Shown: positions 7,928 to 15,818 of the stretch, in pieces | Numbering within the stretch: position 1 is the stretch's first letter | Layout of the letters: every line of letters begins with the position of its first letter | Source: Methanobacteriota archaeon | GTDB lineage: Archaea; Methanobacteriota; Methanobacteria; Methanobacteriales; Methanobacteriaceae | NCBI GenBank assembly: GCA_023430285.1 | Contig: JAEZAV010000152.1 | Span: 1-27,670 of the forward strand | Reading direction: 5' to 3' | DNA: 27,670 nucleotides | Translations under genes and position numbers: made by a program | The notes under the pieces: model-generated | Seen by the model: only the letters and a program-made list of their open reading frames with translations | Databases searched by the model: none | Told to the model about the DNA's origin: nothing

Positions 7928-8395
7928 ATGTGTATGACATCCAATTCAAACAATGAAAACTTAGTTCCCATTTATTCTGTTAAATCTGGAAATGTTGAAA
8001 TGGTTGAGAAGGTTGTTAAAACAGACAAGGAATGGCAAGAAATTTTAAGTGCAGATTCCTACAGTATTGCAAGAAAACAGGGCACAGAACTGGCTTTCAC
8101 CGGCAAATATCATGATTGTCATGAAGATGGAATCTACGAATGTGTCTGTTGTGGAACTGATCTTTTCGATTCTAAAACCAAATTTGATTCAGGAACAGGA
8201 TGGCCAAGTTTCTGGGCACCTGTTGCGAGTCAAAATGTAAAGGAACATGAAGATAGAAGCCTTGGAATGATCAGGGTAGAGGTTTTGTGTGCAAGATGTG
8301 ACGCACATCTGGGCCATGTTTTCAATGATGGTCCCAAACCAACAGGCTTGAGATACTGTATGAATTCAGCGGCTTTAAAACTTTCAAAAAGGTAA
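7928..8395 (+). CDS. msrB: Peptide-methionine (R)-S-oxide reductase
   Basis: Repairs oxidised methionine (R-sulfoxide) in proteins. It is a 155-residue single-domain MsrB. It shows two zinc-binding CxxC pairs (Cys72/Cys75 in YECVCCG and Cys121/Cys124 in CARCDAHLGHVF), the GTGWPSFW active-site segment at 89-96, and catalytic Cys144 in RYCMNSAAL. Cys64 might serve as a resolving cysteine, but that is a guess. The N-terminal stretch IYSVKSGNVEMVEKVVKT looks like the extension seen in many MsrB proteins, which supports the start at 7928 over the internal ATG at 8000. No Shine-Dalgarno precedes 7928. AATTATTTAAT at 7899-7909 lies at leaderless distance, but a second TATA candidate at about 7834-7844 would give a longer leader. 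Confidence 0.93.
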   Translation: MCMTSNSNNENLVPIYSVKSGNVEMVEKVVKTDKEWQEILSADSYSIARKQGTELAFTGKYHDCHEDGIYECVCCGTDLFDSKTKFDSGTGWPSFWAPVASQNVKEHEDRSLGMIRVEVLCARCDAHLGHVFNDGPKPTGLRYCMNSAALKLSKR

Positions 8396-8506
8396 TGGTA
8401 ACCTATCATTACAAAGCAAACTTTCCTATTCAATAATTTTTTTTAGTAATCAAATGCTCTCGTATACCTTATAAAGCTTGATGTTGAATAGTTTTCTAGA
8501 TAGAAC

Positions 8507-9673
8507 ATGATAAAAGGAAAAACAGCATACCTCAAAAGATTAACCTCTAAAATGCGGATACCCTCCGTTGATGTGGGTAAAGAAGTTGATGGGAGTACTC
8601 CACCATCTGTTTTTATAGGGAGCTGGAATTATCCCAAGGTGTATGCAGGTCCAATGATTGCTCCGGTTTCGGGCGATACAACCATTATGGACATGCCAGA
8701 ATCATGGATTCCTCAATCTAAAAGCCAAGAAGATATTATAGGCTACAGAATGAGCCTTGTACGTGGAAAGCAACTCGTAGGTATAAAGGATCTTGAAAGT
8801 GGATTTGTAGAAAAGCTTCAAGAAATTTCTCTTGCAGAGAATTCCATTGAAAGTGAAGCTGAATTCATCAAAAAACCTAGAGGATCATCCTTCAGTGATG
8901 AACATACACCACACGGTCCCAGCGGTATAATACAAAAATTTGACATCGACAATGTGAAATGGGAACATAGGCTTGAAAAGGCGTTTTACGACACAGACCT
9001 CAAAGCTGCTGATGCAGTTGTTGACCTGAATCAAAGGGGCATACCATTCTCAAACATACAGAAAGCATTTTCAGTGGGTGCCATGGGTGTGGGTAAAAAG
9101 AGGAAATTGGTACCAACAAGATGGTCCATCACTGCTTGTGACAGTACAATAGCAGATCGTCTTCTTAAAACCGTTCGTTTTAATGATATTATTGATACAA
9201 CCAGAGTATATGAATTTTCAAGCCTTAACAATTACTATGCCATAATGCTCATCCCAACAGAATGGCAGTATGAATGGATGGAAGCGTTTCTTCAAGTTCT
9301 CGGACGTGAAGAACTGATATTTTCTGACTATGAAACCAACGGTGGTAAAAAGGAATATTCCAGGGTTGGTGGCTGTTACTACACCTGTAAAATGGCTGTT
9401 CTTGAAGCTTTGGAACGTGAATCAAAACAGGCAGGAGTAATAGTTTTAAGAGAAGCTTACAATGGTTATGTGCCTCTTGGAGTTTTTAATGTTCGCGAAA
9501 ATGTTAGAAACGCCATGGAACAAACCCCTCTAGAATTTGAAGACATGAAAACTGCTCTTTCATACATTTCAACCAAATTAAAATTACCAATGGAAAAATT
9601 TGTAAAACAAAGCGATTTAATGAAGGAACTTCTAAACTCCAGGCAAACAACTCTGGATAGTTTCTTCAAATGA
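8507..9673 (+). CDS. nreA: Nre family DNA repair protein with PCNA-interacting tail
   Basis: A 388-residue archaeal Nre protein (Nre_N plus Nre_C, formerly DUF650/DUF651). Family hallmarks visible are PPSVFIGSWNYPKVYAGPM at 32-50, the PESWI segment, SLVRGKQ, the HGPSG block in the middle, VGAMGVGKKRKLVPTRWSITA, and the C-terminal SRVGGCYYTCKMAVLEAL. The extreme C-terminus reads RQTTLDSFFK, a textbook PIP box (Q-x-x-L-x-x-F-F) that docks onto the PCNA clamp. In Haloferax the homologue acts with UvrABC in repairing mitomycin C damage through PCNA. The same role here is inferred. No N-terminal cysteine-rich zinc segment, as reported for some Nre proteins, is seen. The ATG follows a TATA-like CTTATAAAG at 8468-8476 and has little leader. 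The aminotransferase gene starts 16 bases after its stop. Confidence 0.9.
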   Translation: MIKGKTAYLKRLTSKMRIPSVDVGKEVDGSTPPSVFIGSWNYPKVYAGPMIAPVSGDTTIMDMPESWIPQSKSQEDIIGYRMSLVRGKQLVGIKDLESGFVEKLQEISLAENSIESEAEFIKKPRGSSFSDEHTPHGPSGIIQKFDIDNVKWEHRLEKAFYDTDLKAADAVVDLNQRGIPFSNIQKAFSVGAMGVGKKRKLVPTRWSITACDSTIADRLLKTVRFNDIIDTTRVYEFSSLNNYYAIMLIPTEWQYEWMEAFLQVLGREELIFSDYETNGGKKEYSRVGGCYYTCKMAVLEALERESKQAGVIVLREAYNGYVPLGVFNVRENVRNAMEQTPLEFEDMKTALSYISTKLKLPMEKFVKQSDLMKELLNSRQTTLDSFFK

Positions 9674-9689
9674 GTGGAGATAGAATATT

Positions 9690-10682
9690 ATGGAACTTTT
9701 TTACAGAAGACCATCTTCTAAAACTAGGAAGGCCATGTGCACAGCAGCACAAAATTTAAAGCACACCCCAGGCAAGGATGAAGAAATTACATTGGCTGAA
9801 GATGCCATTGGAAAATTAACAAAACATGAAAATATACATGTTCTAAACAGTGGGAATTCCGCAATCATGGCTGTGATGAGCTGTTTTAAAAACAGGGTTA
9901 TGATACCTGATCAGGGCGGTTGGTACGGTTTCAGGAAAATGGCTGAATTTTTTGGGATTGAAACTTATAAAGTTCCAACAAATCTTGGTTTAATAGACCT
10001 TGAAAATCTGGATGAAAATATTAAACAGAACAATCCTGAAGCATTGTTTTTAACGAGTTTTGCAGGTTACACTGCTGAACAACCTTTAAAGGAGATATAT
10101 GAAATCTGTGAGGATAATGGGGTGATGTTAGTAGAAGATGCCTCTGGAGGAATTGGTGACCCCAAGGGAAGACTTGGGAATGGAAACCATGCCCATGTAA
10201 TAGTGGGATCTACTGGGAGTCCTAAAACAGTAAACGTTGGAAATGGAGGTTTTTTATCCACCAATAAGCAGGAAATATCCGATACTGCTAATTATCTCCT
10301 AAAAATTTTAGGGGCAGATTTAGTTACCTGTGCAGGAATAGCTTCAGAAGCAGAAAATGCAGGAGAAATATTCGAGAAAACTACTACTGCAACTAAAAGG
10401 TTAAAAAACAATACATCAAATTTCAGGGAAGTCATCCATCACAAATCAAGGGGTCTAAACATCATCCTTCCAGATAGAAACCAGAAACTCTTAAGTAGCG
10501 AGATTAGACAGAATTTAAAGGTCCATGGAGGAAGCATTGTAAGTCTTAGTCCAAACTACAACAGGATCAAGGCACGTGCTGTTTGCATAGAATTGAAGAA
10601 TTTGGATGTTAAATGTTTAACTCCCAAGAATTTAGATGAAATAACCAATATAATCAAATTAGCAGGAAAAGTTGATTCATAA
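9690..10682 (+). CDS. DegT/DnrJ/EryC1/StrS-like PLP-dependent aminotransferase
   Basis: A 330-residue fold-type I PLP enzyme. Evidence includes SGNSAIMAVM at 54-63 (phosphate-binding turn), the aspartate of LVEDASGGIGD (Asp150, pairing with the pyridine nitrogen) and the segment GSTGSPKTVNVGNGGFLST, whose Lys179 is the likely Schiff-base lysine. The order and spacing match the DegT family of sugar aminotransferases, but the protein is shorter than the usual 370-400 residues. The lysine motif also departs from the usual SFHxxKxxxxGEGG form. The substrate is unknown. It starts 16 bases after nreA with GTGGAG at 9674-9679 as ribosome site, so it is probably co-transcribed with nreA. A functional link with repair is not evident. 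Confidence 0.75.
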   Translation: MELFYRRPSSKTRKAMCTAAQNLKHTPGKDEEITLAEDAIGKLTKHENIHVLNSGNSAIMAVMSCFKNRVMIPDQGGWYGFRKMAEFFGIETYKVPTNLGLIDLENLDENIKQNNPEALFLTSFAGYTAEQPLKEIYEICEDNGVMLVEDASGGIGDPKGRLGNGNHAHVIVGSTGSPKTVNVGNGGFLSTNKQEISDTANYLLKILGADLVTCAGIASEAENAGEIFEKTTTATKRLKNNTSNFREVIHHKSRGLNIILPDRNQKLLSSEIRQNLKVHGGSIVSLSPNYNRIKARAVCIELKNLDVKCLTPKNLDEITNIIKLAGKVDS

Positions 10683-10691
10683 AAAAAAAAA
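10681..10691 (-). terminator. Oligo-U terminator of the cgi121 operon
   Basis: A run of A on the plus strand, overlapping the aminotransferase stop, reads as a run of T on the minus strand about 18 bases after the cgi121 stop. It is suitable as the end of the long minus-strand transcript. Confidence 0.4.
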
Positions 10692-10708
10692 GTTTAGGGA
10701 TTCTGATT

Positions 10709-11230
10709 TTAAGTATCGATGATGAGTAGTGCTGTTTTTTCCATTAAAATTTTGGATATGTCAGGGTTGGTTTCTAGTTGGGTGTCTGAAATTTTGTAGA
10801 TAGATATCAACTTGTCTGTGTCTGGTTCAAGCACATTATCATCTCTCAATCCTAATGTATCAACTAGATCATCCATGATATCGGATTTACAATCTAGGGC
10901 AACTGCACATATGTTCATCTTACCATTTCTGATGCCCAGCATCTTGATGGCCTGTGATATTTGTCTCTGTCCCGATGTTCTCACACATATCTCAAGACCC
11001 ATGTCAGACGCAATATTTTCATTTCTTGAGAACGATTTAATTGCATGTATGGTGGAATTGAGCACATGTTGAGCTCCTGCTACTGCATCTGCATCCATTA
11101 ACTGAATTACACATCCGGGATAGTTTAGTTTTAACTCTTCCATAACACCTTTGAAGTTGGCCAGGTCTGATTTAAATCCTGCTATTTGAATTCTTTTCGT
11201 ATCAATTTCCTCGCTGGTTTCATTATTCAT
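10709..11230 (-). CDS. cgi121: KEOPS complex subunit Cgi121
   Basis: Small subunit of the KEOPS complex (Kae1, Bud32, Cgi121, Pcc1), which makes threonylcarbamoyladenosine at position 37 of ANN-decoding tRNAs. Cgi121 binds the tRNA 3-prime CCA end and contacts Bud32. The protein is 173 residues from the ATG at 11230. Diagnostic blocks are DADAVAGAQHVLNSTIHAIKSF, LEICVRTSGQRQISQAIKMLGI and NICAVALDC. I chose the second ATG (11230) because GGAGGA is about ten bases upstream of it. The ATG at 11239 sits directly on that site. The start overlaps the stop of the upstream membrane-protein gene by eight bases, which implies translational coupling. It ends a minus-strand run that also contains a tRNA methyltransferase gene. 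Confidence 0.9.
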   Translation of the reverse strand: MNNETSEEIDTKRIQIAGFKSDLANFKGVMEELKLNYPGCVIQLMDADAVAGAQHVLNSTIHAIKSFSRNENIASDMGLEICVRTSGQRQISQAIKMLGIRNGKMNICAVALDCKSDIMDDLVDTLGLRDDNVLEPDTDKLISIYKISDTQLETNPDISKILMEKTALLIIDT

Positions 11231-11801
11231 TACCTGCATTCCTCCAGCTGAGTATGTAGAATACTGAGTCCTTCAAATGTTCTGCTCTGAAAGAGACGTA
11301 AACTCCTATGACTCCCTTGAAAAATTTTGACACTGCAAAAATTAATTCCAGGAGTATGAAGATTTGGATTATGAAAATTATTATGGATCCAAGATTCCCT
11401 GCTGTGAAACTTAAGTTGGAAATGTTAAGGAAACTGTGGGTAATGTAATCCATTACAAAGAGTAAGAAAAGCCCAACTATGAACTGTACAGTTGACATGA
11501 AAAAATTTTCTCCAGCTTTTATCATGGATTCCTTGACTTTTTCATGCATTTCACTGAGTGCCATGATGTATGTGAAGCTAAGTAGAGATAAAGTGGCTGT
11601 AACAAGGACAAAAACCTCTATAAATCCTGTTATTTCACCATAATCATGTATTTTAATTGCCCCCAGTAACCAAGGCACTAAAAATCCTATGGTGAGAATT
11701 ATTCCAAGGTAAGTGGTGATTAAGTGACCAAGTACCTTGAAAAACCTTTTAATACTCGAAAATTTAGCATTTAAATCTTTTAAGTTCATTTTCAATACCA
11801 T
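11223..11801 (-). CDS. Unrecognised four-helix membrane protein
   Basis: A 192-residue protein that I do not recognise. After a basic amphipathic N-terminus (KDLNAKFSSIKRFFKVLGH) it has four hydrophobic stretches, at about residues 29-49, 62-82, 103-123 and 136-160. The intervening loops are short and mostly charged. The tail ends in RAEHLKDSVFYILSWRNAGNE. There are no cysteine, histidine-rich or ATPase motifs. The start could be ATG 11801 or ATG 11789, and neither has a strong ribosome site. It lies between cimA (32 bases upstream) and cgi121, overlapping the latter by eight bases, so it is co-transcribed with them. Co-translation with a KEOPS subunit is suggestive, but no function can be assigned. 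Confidence 0.65.
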   Translation of the reverse strand: MVLKMNLKDLNAKFSSIKRFFKVLGHLITTYLGIILTIGFLVPWLLGAIKIHDYGEITGFIEVFVLVTATLSLLSFTYIMALSEMHEKVKESMIKAGENFFMSTVQFIVGLFLLFVMDYITHSFLNISNLSFTAGNLGSIIIFIIQIFILLELIFAVSKFFKGVIGVYVSFRAEHLKDSVFYILSWRNAGNE

Positions 11802-11833
11802 TTATGTAGTTTACCCTGGAAAATATTGAAGAT

Positions 11834-13339
11834 TTATGTTTTGTCCTTTTCTTCAGATTCCTTGATCTTTTGATCGCTGACAATTTTGTTTACTCCACCC
11901 AGCACCGCCTCTACACTTGCCATGATGATGTCTGGTTGTGTGCTTCTTGCAGTGACTATGTTGTCTCCATTTTTGAGTTTTACAACAACATCTATGAGTG
12001 CATCTGTTCCTCCGGTGATGGCGTCCACATGGTACTCTTCAAGCTGTATATCAGCAACATCCATTATGCTCTTCTTGATTGCCACTATTGCTGCATCTAC
12101 TGGACCAACACCTACACCTGCTTCTACCTTCTCTGAGCCATCTATGTTGATCTTGACTGATGCCGTTGGTGTAACCTTATTTCCAGAAACTATTGTTAGT
12201 TCTTCCAGTTCAACTGGTTTTTCTGCTAAAACACCCAGCGCATCCTCTGCTATTGCCTGTAGATCCACATCTGTAACGCATTTACCCATGTCTCCAAGGG
12301 CTTTAACTCTCTGGAATATCTGTTCAAATCTGGCATCATCTACTCTCAGACCCATCTCTTTGATTCTTTTCCGGATTATGTGGGATCCCACATGTTTTCC
12401 CATGACAAATCTTCGTTTGTGTCCCACCAGTTCTGGTGTTATCGGCTCGTAGGTTTCTGCCTTCTTTATAACACCATCGGAGTGAATGCCTGATTCATGT
12501 GCAAATGCATTTTCTCCCACAATTGCTTTGTTTGGCTGTAAATAAATTCCAGTCATTCTTGCAACTGTTTTAGAAGTTTCGTACAACATTTCGATGTTGA
12601 TATTTGTTTTAGAGTTGTAGAGTGAATACAGTGACACTACAACTTCTTCCAGGGACGCGTTTCCAGCACGTTCACCTATACCATTGACTGTGACGTGTGC
12701 CTGGCTTGCTCCTCCCCTTAGTCCGGATAGAGTATTTGCTACTGCCAAACCAAAATCGTTGTGGCAGTGGGCACTTAAAGGAACACCAAGTTGAGTTAAG
12801 CCTCCATAAAATTCGTAGGCCTTTTCTGGTGTCAACATTCCCACAGTATCACAGGCACATATTCTTCGAGCACCTGCTTCTATTCCTTCCATAAAAACTT
12901 GTTTTAGATAGTTATAATCGCTTCTTGTGGCATCTTCTGCTGATAGTTCCACCAAAAGTCCGTTTTCAACCGCATATTCCACTGCATCTATTGCTGTGGC
13001 TTTTACTTCTTCCCTGGTTTTTCTTAGTTTGTGCTCGATGTGGAGATCTGATGTTGGAACAACCAGGTGTACACTGTCAACCCCACATTCGAGGGCAGCA
13101 TCCACATCAATTCTCACTGCCCTGGCGAAACTGCATATTTCAGCTGAAAGTCCCTCTGAAACTATAGATTTTATTCCTTCCCTTTCTCCTGAAGATGTGA
13201 TGGCAGATCCTGCTTCAATAACATCCACTCCAAGATTATCCAGTCTAACTGCTATTCTTAATTTTTGATCTGGAGTTAAAGATACTCCTGGAGTTTGTTC
13301 TCCGTCCCTTAATGTTGTATCAAATATTCTGGCTTTCAA
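11834..13339 (-). CDS. cimA: (R)-citramalate synthase
   Basis: Condenses acetyl-CoA and pyruvate to (R)-citramalate, the first step of the threonine-independent isoleucine route in methanogens. The 501-residue protein has the DRE-TIM barrel of the isopropylmalate synthase family: FDTTLRDGEQTPGVSLTP at 6-23 (catalytic Arg11, metal ligand Asp12), HCHNDFG at 191-197 (metal histidines) and NGIGERAGNASLEE at 219-232. A linker and a C-terminal LeuA-type allosteric domain (from about 380) follow, so feedback regulation is likely. Closeness to the Methanocaldococcus CimA sequence as I remember it (VIEAGSAITS.GEREGIK, VPTSDLH) favours citramalate over isopropylmalate or homocitrate synthase. Substrate choice is still an inference. 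The start is TTG at 13339, preceded by GGAGGGG at 13345-13351. Confidence 0.87.
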   Translation of the reverse strand: MKARIFDTTLRDGEQTPGVSLTPDQKLRIAVRLDNLGVDVIEAGSAITSSGEREGIKSIVSEGLSAEICSFARAVRIDVDAALECGVDSVHLVVPTSDLHIEHKLRKTREEVKATAIDAVEYAVENGLLVELSAEDATRSDYNYLKQVFMEGIEAGARRICACDTVGMLTPEKAYEFYGGLTQLGVPLSAHCHNDFGLAVANTLSGLRGGASQAHVTVNGIGERAGNASLEEVVVSLYSLYNSKTNINIEMLYETSKTVARMTGIYLQPNKAIVGENAFAHESGIHSDGVIKKAETYEPITPELVGHKRRFVMGKHVGSHIIRKRIKEMGLRVDDARFEQIFQRVKALGDMGKCVTDVDLQAIAEDALGVLAEKPVELEELTIVSGNKVTPTASVKINIDGSEKVEAGVGVGPVDAAIVAIKKSIMDVADIQLEEYHVDAITGGTDALIDVVVKLKNGDNIVTARSTQPDIIMASVEAVLGGVNKIVSDQKIKESEEKDKT

Positions 13340-13344
13340 AATTA

Positions 13345-13351
13345 CCCCTCC
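13345..13351 (-). promoter_or_regulatory. Shine-Dalgarno deciding the TTG start of cimA
   Basis: On the minus strand GGAGGGG lies five bases before the TTG codon at 13339. No ATG or GTG is available nearby, and the protein begins exactly as expected for CimA (KARIFDTTLRDG). Confidence 0.7.
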
Positions 13352-13434
13352 AGTTTATTATAATTTAAATGGATGTGGTTCAATCCAAAAATTTTCCCCG
13401 TTAATAAAATTAAGCTACCCTATTTCAAATTATA

Positions 13435-14484
13435 TTAAGTTTTTTGTGATAAATTTTTTCTTGTAAGCAGTGATATGACTCTTGTTAAACTTTTATGCAT
13501 TCTTATGTGGTGTTGTTCTATTATTTCAAAGTTTGTATCCTTTATTAAACCCTTAATATCCATGTAATGCGGCGTTGCCATGCATATTTTTCCCTTTTCT
13601 TTGAGTAAACCATCCATATTTTTTAAGGCAGCAGAATACAGGTTTGTACTGTCTTCTCCACCTGTTGATGCAGATATACCGTAGGGTGGATCTGTGACAA
13701 TGGCATTTACCTTGGTTTCTAGATGAATTTTCTTTGCATCTTCTCTATAGATTTTGGAGTTTTTAAAACCACAATATTCTAGGTTGCTCTTTGTACCTTG
13801 AACCATCTTATAATCTATATCTGTCCCTATAAGCTTAGCTCCCAAGATACCTGCTTCAATAAGGATTCCTCCTGTTCCACAAAATGGATCCAAAACTGTG
13901 TCATCTTCTTTGATCTCAGTTAGATTTACCATGCACCTTGCGAGTTTGGGACTCATTGATCCAGGGTAGAAAAATGGTCTTTTATGTGGTTTGAAGTTGT
14001 TGAAATGTTTTTTATCTATCTTCACTAGTCTTTGTGTTAACAAAACAATTTCATCGAGGTATATGAGCCTTATGAAACAATCTGGATCCTTGAGATTCAC
14101 CCTAGAACCTTCCACAATAGAGTGTATGGTTCCCCCAATTTCTATTTCAATCTTTGATGTGTCAAATTTGTCAGTTTTGTCCATTCTCCTTGCTCTGACA
14201 ACATAATCGTTAGTAATGATCCCATTCCAATCAATTTTTTTCACATCATCGTTTAAACTTGTTTTATCCGTTTCAATTAACAGTTTACAGAGTTCATGAG
14301 TATATGAAAGCCTTTTTCCAACTTTTTCCATGCATTTTTCATGTTCATCGGATACTTCCATTATCAGTATTCCTTCGTACTGTTTTTTAAAATTGAAGGG
14401 TATTTCTTCCGCCCTTAGAACTGCCTCAATTTCTGCCCTTGGCAGGGTATGATGTTCCTGTGATATTATAAAAACTATTTCCAT
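13435..14484 (-). CDS. tRNA (guanine(10)-N2)-dimethyltransferase (archaeal Trm11-like)
   Basis: Methylates G10 of tRNA to m2G and m2,2G using S-adenosylmethionine. The 349-residue protein has the two-part architecture of the archaeal Trm-G10 family. The N-terminal half holds a THUMP-type RNA-binding region (about 50-160). The C-terminal half is a Rossmann methyltransferase with the SAM-binding motif DPFCGTGG at 199-206, an acidic GTDID at 220-224 and the catalytic DPPYG at 265-269. FKPHKRPFFYPGSMSPKLARCMVNL before the SAM motif is characteristic of the UPF0020/Trm11 group. The start overlaps the upstream reductase gene by ten bases, so the two are translationally coupled. cimA follows 95 bases downstream. 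Confidence 0.9.
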   Translation of the reverse strand: MEIVFIISQEHHTLPRAEIEAVLRAEEIPFNFKKQYEGILIMEVSDEHEKCMEKVGKRLSYTHELCKLLIETDKTSLNDDVKKIDWNGIITNDYVVRARRMDKTDKFDTSKIEIEIGGTIHSIVEGSRVNLKDPDCFIRLIYLDEIVLLTQRLVKIDKKHFNNFKPHKRPFFYPGSMSPKLARCMVNLTEIKEDDTVLDPFCGTGGILIEAGILGAKLIGTDIDYKMVQGTKSNLEYCGFKNSKIYREDAKKIHLETKVNAIVTDPPYGISASTGGEDSTNLYSAALKNMDGLLKEKGKICMATPHYMDIKGLIKDTNFEIIEQHHIRMHKSLTRVISLLTRKNLSQKT

Positions 14485-15641
14485 AGGCCCATGATCCTCC
14501 TTGTAAGTAATTTAGGTATGATTGAAAAGAGAAGACCATTTTTTATCATTTCTTTTATTAGTGTCGATTGGGTGTCCATGTCACCGTACTTTGAAATAAT
14601 TTCTTCTGCATTTCCTTGTTTGAGTTTGGTAAACATTTCATCTAGATCCTGGTTGTTCATTGATTCAAATATTTTCTGTACTTCGATCTGCACCCTGAGC
14701 TCATTTTTGAATCGTTTATTTATTTGATTCTCATATTCTTTAAGATAAGAGACATCTTCCATCTCAACTGCTTTGGTTGCATGTTCAGCTGCTATTTTAG
14801 CACATTCAAAACCAATTAATAATCCGCCACCAGTTGTTGGTTTAACTTGAGATGCTGCATCACCCAGCAGGATTGTTCTTTCGTCAACCATCTTCTTCTT
14901 AGGATCGTATTTTGGAATGTATCCTTGGTATTTTTGAATTATCCTAGCATTCTTAAACATGGGCTCTGTTGCCATGAACTTGACCAGAACATTGTTGAGT
15001 TCAACGTAGCTCATGTCTGCAAAAAGTCCTATTCTTGCAGTTGAACTTGTTACAGGTATGGTCCACAAAAATCCTGGTGAAATTGAATCATCAACATGTA
15101 GATGTACATTTTCAAGATCAAATACAGGCCCATCAGTTTCTATGAGGTACTGAGCCGCCATGAATGACCGTGGTTTCTCATTGAAATTGTTTGAGATGGT
15201 TGATGAATGGCCATCGGCTCCTACGATGATATCTGCCTGGATTTTAGTTTCCTTTGTTTTTATGCACCCATTAGTATCTGAATGGATTACTTTGTGATTC
15301 ATAAGGAGTTCTGCACCAGAATCAACTGCCAATTTAGCAAGGTGCTTATCATAGCCTACCCTGTCAATTACGTAGGCCTGAACATTTTCCTTTCCTACTT
15401 TCATCATGTTATTGGAAGGTGAATAAATGTATGCCCCTCGAACTTGATTTAAGACATATTCATCGGGCAGAACATTTATTTCTTTAATCTTTTGTCCCAA
15501 TAATCCTGCACATTGAAGTGGAATGCCTATTTCCCGTTTTTTCTCCACCATCACAACATCTAAACCATTATCTGCAACATATCTTGCAAATGTGGATCCC
15601 ACAGGCCCTGCTCCAACAACAGCAACGTCGTACTTCTTCAT
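14475..15641 (-). CDS. Geranylgeranyl reductase family flavoprotein (archaeal lipid reductase)
   Basis: A 388-residue FAD enzyme of the geranylgeranyl reductase family. In archaea these reduce the double bonds of the digeranylgeranyl-glycerophospholipid membrane core. Visible motifs are the dinucleotide-binding GAGPVG at 10-15, the family CAGLL signature at 44-48 (Cys44 shapes the active site), the ATG/GAD-type GADGHSS at 141-147 and the second FAD motif GDAASQVKPTTGGG at 260-273. Methanogens usually carry several paralogues, so whether this one is the main lipid reductase or acts on another isoprenoid is open. The ATG at 15641 follows GAGGAT. The gene overlaps the tRNA methyltransferase by ten bases and probably leads the minus-strand operon that runs down to cgi121. 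Confidence 0.87.
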   Translation of the reverse strand: MKKYDVAVVGAGPVGSTFARYVADNGLDVVMVEKKREIGIPLQCAGLLGQKIKEINVLPDEYVLNQVRGAYIYSPSNNMMKVGKENVQAYVIDRVGYDKHLAKLAVDSGAELLMNHKVIHSDTNGCIKTKETKIQADIIVGADGHSSTISNNFNEKPRSFMAAQYLIETDGPVFDLENVHLHVDDSISPGFLWTIPVTSSTARIGLFADMSYVELNNVLVKFMATEPMFKNARIIQKYQGYIPKYDPKKKMVDERTILLGDAASQVKPTTGGGLLIGFECAKIAAEHATKAVEMEDVSYLKEYENQINKRFKNELRVQIEVQKIFESMNNQDLDEMFTKLKQGNAEEIISKYGDMDTQSTLIKEMIKNGLLFSIIPKLLTRRIMGLWK

Positions 15642-15719
15642 ATTATATCCTCATCCATAAAATTTGCTATCAGGGTTTATTTCTGGAACGATCCCTAAAA
15701 GAATAGAATTTATTTTTTT

Positions 15720-15741
15720 TTAGGCTTGGAATCAAACCTAA
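15720..15741 (-). other. Short inverted repeat in the leader of the lipid reductase gene
   Basis: TTAGG and CCTAA arms, extended by TTG/CAA inside one mismatch, close a GAAT loop. An A/T run flanks it on the reductase side. It lies about 80 bases before the reductase ATG and about 80 bases after the YnfA gene stop. It could be a weak terminator for ynfA, a leader hairpin or chance. Confidence 0.3.
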
Positions 15742-15818
15742 TCAGATATAGTTATTTTATCTCGGTTACAATCTGGTATGTTTAGTTTGATTATATAGCA
15801 TTTGTTAATAATTAAATA

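Noticed and set aside
11886..12452. 188-codon plus-strand open frame (and a second one at 11870-12136) inside cimA
   Set aside because: Antisense shadows of a highly conserved enzyme. The translation is serine/threonine-rich, without domain features or a ribosome site.
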